DNA of 64,000 bases. Source: Candidatus Bathyarchaeota archaeon. Its GTDB lineage: Archaea > Thermoproteota > Bathyarchaeia > Bathyarchaeales > Bathycorpusculaceae. Where the stretch lies: NCBI GenBank assembly GCA_026014595.1, contig JAOZHY010000009.1:124001-188000 (forward strand). Direction: 5' to 3'. The position numbers were made by a program, and so were the translations under genes. Of the stretch, positions 62,746-64,000 are shown in pieces; position 1 is the first letter of the stretch; every line of letters starts with the position of its first letter. The notes beneath the pieces were generated by a model. That model was not told the DNA's origin. It saw nothing but the letters and a program-made list of their open reading frames with translations, and did no database searches.

Positions 62746-62940
62746 CTATCTAACTTTCAACGCATAGCGCCCTTTGTCTTTTATGCTCATAGCCTTCGCA
62801 ATAGCCGAGTTTTCAGGGTCAAACACAATGACCATGCCGCTGAAATCTTCGCTTAGACTCGTGGACCTGCATTTCGGACATACGTTTTCCTTTGTAATGA
62901 AGTGGCAGTTCGTGCACGCCTTCTCGCTCATCCAACTCAC
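62746..62940 (-). CDS. spt4: Transcription elongation factor Spt4
   Basis: 64 residues with a four-cysteine ribbon (CTNCHFITKENVCPKCRS) and VFDPENSAIAKAM, the Spt5-contacting part. The start is GTG 62940, which overlaps the rpoE1 stop as GTGA, or ATG 62931 (8 bases after GGAG). Confidence 0.93.
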   Translation of the reverse strand: MSWMSEKACTNCHFITKENVCPKCRSTSLSEDFSGMVIVFDPENSAIAKAMSIKDKGRYALKVR

Positions 62941-63539
62941 TCCTGCGCCTTGGCTTTCTCTTCCTTGCCTTCAGCGGGCTTCTCCGAAGCCTCTTTAGGT
63001 TTAGCTTCAAGTTTTAGCCATTCCAGCTTGCCCAAAAAAGGCTGTCTCGCTGTCACGCCGATTTTCCCAGAACTCCCCGCCCTGCCCATGGAAACCGCTG
63101 TAATTCTAACACGCACTTGGTCGCCCGTGGTCAATTTTCTCTTGGTCTCTTTACCCAGCAGCACCCCCTGCTTCTCATCGTAGGAGATGTAGTCGTCCAT
63201 GAGCTGCGACACGTGAAGCAAAGCGTCTACTGGACCGATGCGCACGAACGCGCCAAAGTCCGCAATTTCCACCACGTCGCCTTCCACAACTTCCTGAATG
63301 ACAGGAGAGAACGTTAGCAGAGAAAAGTTCACCTTGTGATAGGTGGCGCCGTCGCCTGGAATTATCTTGCCAATGGGGCTTACTTCAACTTTGGTCACTG
63401 CTATCACGTAGCCTAATTCCTCATCCACAAGCCCCTCGTACTTCGTCTTAACTTGGTCGCGACCCACCTTTTCCAAGGGGTTCCCGAAGGTTTCAGGCGG
63501 AATACGAATGGTGTCCTGAAGAGTCACAAGCTTAAACAT
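62937..63539 (-). CDS. rpoE1: DNA-directed RNA polymerase subunit E' (Rpb7)
   Basis: 200 residues. N-terminal Rpb7 part (IRIPPETFGNPLEKVGRDQV) and a C-terminal S1/OB domain (VVEGDVVEIADFGAFVRIGPVDALLHVSQL). It pairs with RpoF at 4049. The acidic-lysine tail is longer than in most relatives. Confidence 0.95.
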   Translation of the reverse strand: MFKLVTLQDTIRIPPETFGNPLEKVGRDQVKTKYEGLVDEELGYVIAVTKVEVSPIGKIIPGDGATYHKVNFSLLTFSPVIQEVVEGDVVEIADFGAFVRIGPVDALLHVSQLMDDYISYDEKQGVLLGKETKRKLTTGDQVRVRITAVSMGRAGSSGKIGVTARQPFLGKLEWLKLEAKPKEASEKPAEGKEEKAKAQE

Positions 63540-63543
63540 ATGA

Positions 63544-63954
63544 TTATATCAACCCGTCAATCTCTAGACGCGATTTTTGTCTCACATAAATCACTGGCAC
63601 ATTTATATCTCTTAGCCTCTTCCTAAGCAATCTATCATTGGTAAACACTAGAACACCCCATTTTCTGGCGGTTTCAACTATCACATCGTCAGCAAGCGCA
63701 GAAGCAGGCTCCTCAACAGCGACGTAACGGCATTTTTCAGCAAGCCCCAACGCGAAAGAAGCGTTCCTCCGCATTTTCGGCGACCCTTCTGCAGCAAGTA
63801 CCTCCAGTTCCCGTTTGACAGGCGAAAGCAAAATCAACTCAAACCTCCTGTTCAGCAACCGCTCCAAATCCCTGAAGATGTCGATTTTGAATTGAAGCGG
63901 AACAAAAAGTGCGTTTGAATCAAGAATCACCTTCAACGTTTTCGCATCCGCCAA
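63544..63954 (-). CDS. PIN-domain protein (UPF0129/Fcf1-like)
   Basis: 136 residues. Acidic metal-binding residues: VILDSNALFVP near the start, ADDVIVETA in the middle and TNDRLLRKRLRD near the end. This PIN type regularly precedes rpoE1 in archaea and is likely a ribosome-biogenesis nuclease. An in-frame TGA lies two codons upstream (63960-63958), so TTG 63954 must be the first possible start. Confidence 0.9.
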   Translation of the reverse strand: MADAKTLKVILDSNALFVPLQFKIDIFRDLERLLNRRFELILLSPVKRELEVLAAEGSPKMRRNASFALGLAEKCRYVAVEEPASALADDVIVETARKWGVLVFTNDRLLRKRLRDINVPVIYVRQKSRLEIDGLI

Positions 63955-64000
63955 CTTTCATGTACCTCACAGAGCGTCGAACACGACATCCACTCTCCAT

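Noticed and set aside
63955-64000. C-terminal end of an upstream gene (aIF2 gamma expected by neighbourhood)
   Set aside because: The few visible codons in each frame do not match a recognisable aIF2 gamma ending, so no call is made.

Overview
The window is archaeal. It carries an eIF5A with a hypusination motif, SRP54, Pus10, class I LysRS, ribosomal proteins eL21, eS24 and eS27/eS31, Spt4, Rpb4 and Rpb7, PIN and GPN proteins, an encoded-CCA tRNA with a BHB intron, and leaderless TATA-type promoters. Gene content (DUF655, DUF4443, DUF4382, UPF0147, COG2509 and many small wHTH membrane proteins) fits the Bathyarchaeia / TACK side of the archaea. That assignment is inference; no rRNA is present.

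Layout: (1) 0-20.4 kb is conserved chromosome. It has a translation and RNA block (eIF5A, a C/D-box sRNA candidate, srp54, pus10, eL21, rpoF, DUF655, rsmA, hemK2), a bacterial-type metK, a GPN GTPase, a CinA-like protein, a tRNA-Arg(GCG) with a 41-nt intron in the D loop, class I lysS, and a minus-strand operon built around an SPFH/zinc-ribbon protein. (2) 20.6-21.9 kb is a cation/proton antiporter. (3) 21,971-49,842 is a 27.9-kb, visibly more AT-rich genomic island bounded by ~113-bp direct repeats. The repeat covers the last codons of an integrase gene and the last codons of a UPF0147 gene, so the target is the 3' end of a protein-coding gene. The right part (44-49.8 kb) is a plasmid-like module: a three-hairpin array, an RHH protein, small unknown proteins, a primase-polymerase/ATPase and a zinc-ribbon tyrosine integrase split by a frameshift. 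The left part carries cargo: an aRF1 paralogue with lost stop-codon-reading motifs, a second eL22-like protein, a glycogen/glycolysis set partly in decay (pyruvate kinase frameshifted, YHS-glycogen phosphorylase intact, pfkA and debranching enzyme as pseudogenes, phosphoglycerate mutase, phosphohexomutase), two P3A proton ATPases, MarC, OsmC, a PAP2/PepSY/DedA segment that splits an M48 protease gene, and a deleted disulfide oxidoreductase. (4) 49.8-64 kb is again conserved chromosome: tmk, an HD phosphohydrolase, tRNA-Glu(UUC), an SDR, an eL22-like gene, the head of the S10 ribosomal operon (L3-L4-L23-L2-S19), and the eS31-eS24-DUF359-spt4-rpoE1-PIN cluster.

The strongest non-routine observations are the island and its attachment repeats, the release-factor paralogue, the paired eL22-like genes, the D-loop-intron tRNA, a short dispersed repeat in at least three to four intergenic places, and the PAP2-DedA insertion in the M48 gene. 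Coordinates come from the ORF track and manual reading. No database search was run, so family names rest on motif recognition.
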